Shown here one piece after another: positions 4,898 through 7,526 of a DNA stretch of 7,526 nt. The notes under the pieces were generated by a model. That model searched no databases and was not told the DNA's origin. It was given only the letters and a program-made list of their open reading frames with translations. The position numbers and the translations under genes were made by a program. Numbering within the stretch: position 1 is the first letter of the stretch; the number at the start of each line of letters is the position of its first letter. This DNA is from Gammaproteobacteria bacterium (GTDB lineage: Bacteria; Pseudomonadota; Gammaproteobacteria; SZUA-229), in the NCBI GenBank assembly GCA_016191795.1, contig JACPVK010000097.1, positions 1 to 7,526 of the forward strand, written 5' to 3'.

Positions 4898-7526
4898 ATG
4901 AAGCCAATCCAGAATACAAATAACCTTGCTACGTCTGCTGCAATAGCATTATCTTTTTTTTCACTGTTTATATTCCCGGCAAGTTCAGCTTTTGCGCTAA
5001 CAGGTGACGTCGCTCCCCGCGGTGCACCCGATGGTAAATTCGATATTGCCGATTATGTTGTGCTGCAACAATTCGTGCTGGGCAAGGCAACGCCAACGCC
5101 GGCGGAAATTGTCGCGGCGGATGTGGCCCCTGCGGGAAATCCGAACGGAATTATAAATCTGGCTGATATTATTGTATTGCAGCGAGCCATAGTGAATAAC
5201 CGCCTGCAATCCGGCATGATGATTTGTATGCCGGGTAGTGGTTGCCCGCAGGGTGCCTACCTGGCGGGTGCAACTTATTTACAGCAAGCGACGGATTCAC
5301 AGGGTAATGTGCTTTCAGTTGTTTACTTCGATTCGGCCAGAAATCCACTGACCATGCAATATGACATTAACGGAAATATTATCGGCTCTAATCTGGTGCC
5401 AATCTATCAACCACCATCCGATTCAACGGGCAACTCGACGGAAGTGGTTGGTTCGCTGGGTGGTGAGTTTTCGGTTTCACCCGGCGGTGCCGCCACTTAC
5501 AGCATACCTGTTGAAATACCACCGGGTATTTCGGGCATGCAACCCCAGGTTTCAATTGTATATGACAGCTCGGCAGAGAACGGTTTGCTGGGTATGGGCT
5601 TTGTGTTGTCTGCTCAATCGGAAATAACCCGTTGCCACAAAACTCTGGCAGTGGAGGGTGTTGTCAGTGGTGTCAATTATGATGCTACCGACGCGTATTG
5701 TCTGGATGGACAGAAGCTGATCAGTATTGGCGGCAATCAATATATTACCGAAACAGGTACAACATCAAAAATTGAATATGTAAATAATGTATTTACTGTT
5801 ACTTCTCGCAGCGGTACTACAACAGTATATGGCTCGGCGGATTCAAATATTCTTGCGCAAGGTAAAAGTGTTACGCGTGTCTGGGCTGTTAAGAGTGAAA
5901 CTGATCAATATGGAAATTATGTTACTTATAATTACACGCAAGATGGTGTGAATGGTGATTATTGGTTAAATACTATTCAATATACGGGGACTTACAACAG
6001 CCTGCCCAATGCAACAGTAGAGTTCAATTATGAAACCAGATCGGATGTTTTTACGGGTTATGTGGCTGGATCTAAAAACAGTTCTTTAAAAAGGCTGAAT
6101 AAAATCGTTACCAAGGTTAATGCGGCCACTATATATGAATATAGTTTTCTCTATGAATCAGCCAATACAACATTCAGGTCACGTCTTGCAAAAATCAGAA
6201 AATGTGCTGGGGTTGGCGGCGTAAATGGTTGTGTCAAAGATACAAATTTTACCTGGACTAATGGGGACTCAACGTTTGCTAATGCAATAGATACGGGTAT
6301 TAACAATATTGGTTATGACAGTAATAAAAAAATTGTTGATGTGAATGGCGATGGTAAATCTGATCTGGTGTTGGCATATGGTGGATTCTGGCATATTCGA
6401 CTCAGCACTGGTAGTGGATTTGGTAATGATATCAATACAGGAATTGCATCGGTATATGCAGAATATTCTCAGGCCATTGATTATGATGGAGATGGTCGAA
6501 TGGATGTTATTTTTCCAGCTGACAAGGTGTGGAAGATTATGAGATCGACTGGTAGTAATTTCCAATTGATATCGACTGGCGTTACAAATGCGGGTTATCA
6601 AAATAATCTGCAAATTGCAGATGTAAATGGTGATGGTTTATCTGATCTGGTGTTGGCATATAACAGCAAATGGTATGTACGATTAAATACAGGTGGCGGT
6701 TTTGGTGCTGCTATAGATACTGGAATTAACAATGTGTCCTGGCAATATGCTCAGGCTGTAGACATGAATGGTGATGGCAAAACGGATATTGCTCTACCAA
6801 GAGAATATGTGTGGAAGTATTTACAGTGGACTGGAACTACCTTAGCACTGATCTCGACAACCACTTCAAATACTGGCTATACAAATAATCCTAAATTTAT
6901 GGATATTAATGGAGATAGCTTGCCTGATCTGGTATATCCATATAATTACGTCTGGAATATTCGGCTGAATCGGGGAGGAGAATTCGGACCGCAAATAGCA
7001 ACCACTCTCAATACTTTGTATTGGGATCAAGCAATGCAGATTGATTATAACCGTGATGGTAGAGTGGATCTGATATATCCAGTCAACACTGTATGGAATA
7101 TTCTGTTATCTACTGGGGATAATTTCACACTGGTCCCAACAACAATTAATAATGTAGGTTGGGATAATAAACCAAGTGTTGCGGATGTTAATGGAGATGG
7201 ATTAACAGACTTACTGCTGGCTTATAATTCTCACTGGATTATAAGACCTCATAACGGAATGGTAGAAGACTATCTGGTTGGTATAGATAACGGTGCAGGC
7301 GTCACCCGCAGTATTCAATATATACCCATTACAAACAGTAGTATTTACACCAAAGGCACCACAGCAACGTATCCCAGCCAGGATATCCAGTTTGATAAGT
7401 ATGTAGTCTCAGAACAAACCACAACCGATGGTTTGAATGGCACAGTACGTACTACCTATAAATATGGCGGCGCGCGTGTAGATCTTCGTGGTCGCGGTGA
7501 CCTCGGATTTGCCTGGACCGAATCCA
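4898..7526 (+). CDS. Secreted SpvB/TcB-type protein with dockerin-like module and FG-GAP propeller, 3'-truncated by window edge
   Basis: The frame is open from ATG 4898 to the window end (876 codons, no stop). Residues 1-33 are a signal peptide, with likely cleavage after SSAFA. Residues 36-101 hold two dockerin-like loops: DVAPRGAPDGKFDIADYVVL with FVLG, and DVAPAGNPNGIINLADIIVL. Residues about 188-430 are an SpvB/TcaC N-terminal domain (GGEFSVSPGGAATYSIPVEI, GISGMQPQVSIVYDSS, then GLLGMGFVLS, ITRC, DAYCLDGQKLI, and TVYGSADSNILA). Residues about 450-788 carry seven DxNGDG FG-GAP/VCBS motifs, a probable beta-propeller. Residues 789-876 (DYLVGIDNGAGVTRSIQY, GARVDLRGRGDLGFAW) resemble the TcdB middle region. 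In Tc toxins such proteins cap an RHS shell holding a cytotoxic C-terminus; no RHS core or effector is inside this window. The ribosome site is weak (GGAAA, 7-nt spacer). Function as toxin, adhesin or surface protein is inferred from architecture only. Confidence 0.88.
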   Translation, partial: MKPIQNTNNLATSAAIALSFFSLFIFPASSAFALTGDVAPRGAPDGKFDIADYVVLQQFVLGKATPTPAEIVAADVAPAGNPNGIINLADIIVLQRAIVNNRLQSGMMICMPGSGCPQGAYLAGATYLQQATDSQGNVLSVVYFDSARNPLTMQYDINGNIIGSNLVPIYQPPSDSTGNSTEVVGSLGGEFSVSPGGAATYSIPVEIPPGISGMQPQVSIVYDSSAENGLLGMGFVLSAQSEITRCHKTLAVEGVVSGVNYDATDAYCLDGQKLISIGGNQYITETGTTSKIEYVNNVFTVTSRSGTTTVYGSADSNILAQGKSVTRVWAVKSETDQYGNYVTYNYTQDGVNGDYWLNTIQYTGTYNSLPNATVEFNYETRSDVFTGYVAGSKNSSLKRLNKIVTKVNAATIYEYSFLYESANTTFRSRLAKIRKCAGVGGVNGCVKDTNFTWTNGDSTFANAIDTGINNIGYDSNKKIVDVNGDGKSDLVLAYGGFWHIRLSTGSGFGNDINTGIASVYAEYSQAIDYDGDGRMDVIFPADKVWKIMRSTGSNFQLISTGVTNAGYQNNLQIADVNGDGLSDLVLAYNSKWYVRLNTGGGFGAAIDTGINNVSWQYAQAVDMNGDGKTDIALPREYVWKYLQWTGTTLALISTTTSNTGYTNNPKFMDINGDSLPDLVYPYNYVWNIRLNRGGEFGPQIATTLNTLYWDQAMQIDYNRDGRVDLIYPVNTVWNILLSTGDNFTLVPTTINNVGWDNKPSVADVNGDGLTDLLLAYNSHWIIRPHNGMVEDYLVGIDNGAGVTRSIQYIPITNSSIYTKGTTATYPSQDIQFDKYVVSEQTTTDGLNGTVRTTYKYGGARVDLRGRGDLGFAWTES
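6338..7264 (+). repeat. Seven FG-GAP/VCBS motifs at an exact 141-bp period
   Basis: The first codon of the Ca-loop motif falls at 6338, 6479, 6620, 6761, 6902, 7043 and 7184, every interval being 141 bp (47 codons). The loops are DVNGDG, DYDGDG, DVNGDG, DMNGDG, DINGDS, DYNRDG and DVNGDG, so units 5 and 6 each have one altered position. Odd units share NGDGxSDLVLAY, W, RLNTG and GFG. Even units share DGRxD, P, VWK, STG and LIST. The basic repeat is therefore an odd-even pair of 282 bp. A partial unit before 6338 (FANAIDTGINN to NKKIV) is in the same register. Unit 7 breaks from the pattern after WIIRPHNGM and passes into the next domain. Confidence 0.9.

Noticed and set aside
6269..6613. Antisense frame of 114 codons within the propeller region
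   Set aside because: It is the complement of the FG-GAP repeats, which clearly code on the plus strand; its Ile- and Asn-rich sequence reflects that.

Overview
The window looks like a chromosomal segment of a gammaproteobacterium. The evidence is a long-form RelA with a degenerate hydrolase domain and an intact synthetase, a TrmO most like the enterobacterial enzyme, and REP-like palindromes of the type common in Pseudomonas and relatives. I would not name a genus. Hand counts of sample lines give about 53% GC in relA, with a clear drop to about 38% in the repeat array near the right end.

Left third (1-2074): the 3' nine tenths of relA, whose beginning lies outside the window. It is followed by a 182-bp composite palindrome (2109-2290). 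Two inverted REP-like arms enclose a second inverted pair built from a roughly 10-bp A+T-rich unit. The first REP arm, followed by five T's, can also serve as the relA terminator.

Centre (2357-3685): a two-gene unit with an ATGA overlap. It encodes a prolyl-hydroxylase-like 2OG-Fe(II) oxygenase and the tRNA m6t6A37 methyltransferase TrmO. The trmO frame is broken: the first 184 codons end at a TGA, and the family's C-terminal block (DPRPAY to VKWRV) continues in the +1 frame. Compared with the E. coli protein as I remember it, about 26 nt are missing at the junction.

Right half (3900-7526): a putative outer-membrane lipoprotein of unknown family, a short hairpin, then a very large secreted protein that runs off the window without a stop. 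In order it has a signal peptide, a dockerin-like pair of EF-hand-type loops, an SpvB/TcB-type N-terminal domain, seven FG-GAP/VCBS-type motifs at an exact 141-bp period, and the start of a TcdB-middle-like region. This is the layout of the B subunit of Tc toxins and of SpvB/RHS proteins. Any RHS shell and C-terminal effector would lie beyond the right edge.

Working together: RelA, the oxygenase (if it resembles the EF-Tu prolyl hydroxylase of Pseudomonas) and TrmO all act on or around translation. The lipoprotein and the SpvB-like protein are probably a surface or secretion pair. The most notable points are the regular two-blade-unit propeller array, the dockerin-like module on a Tc/SpvB-type protein next to a lipoprotein, the broken trmO and the nested palindrome.
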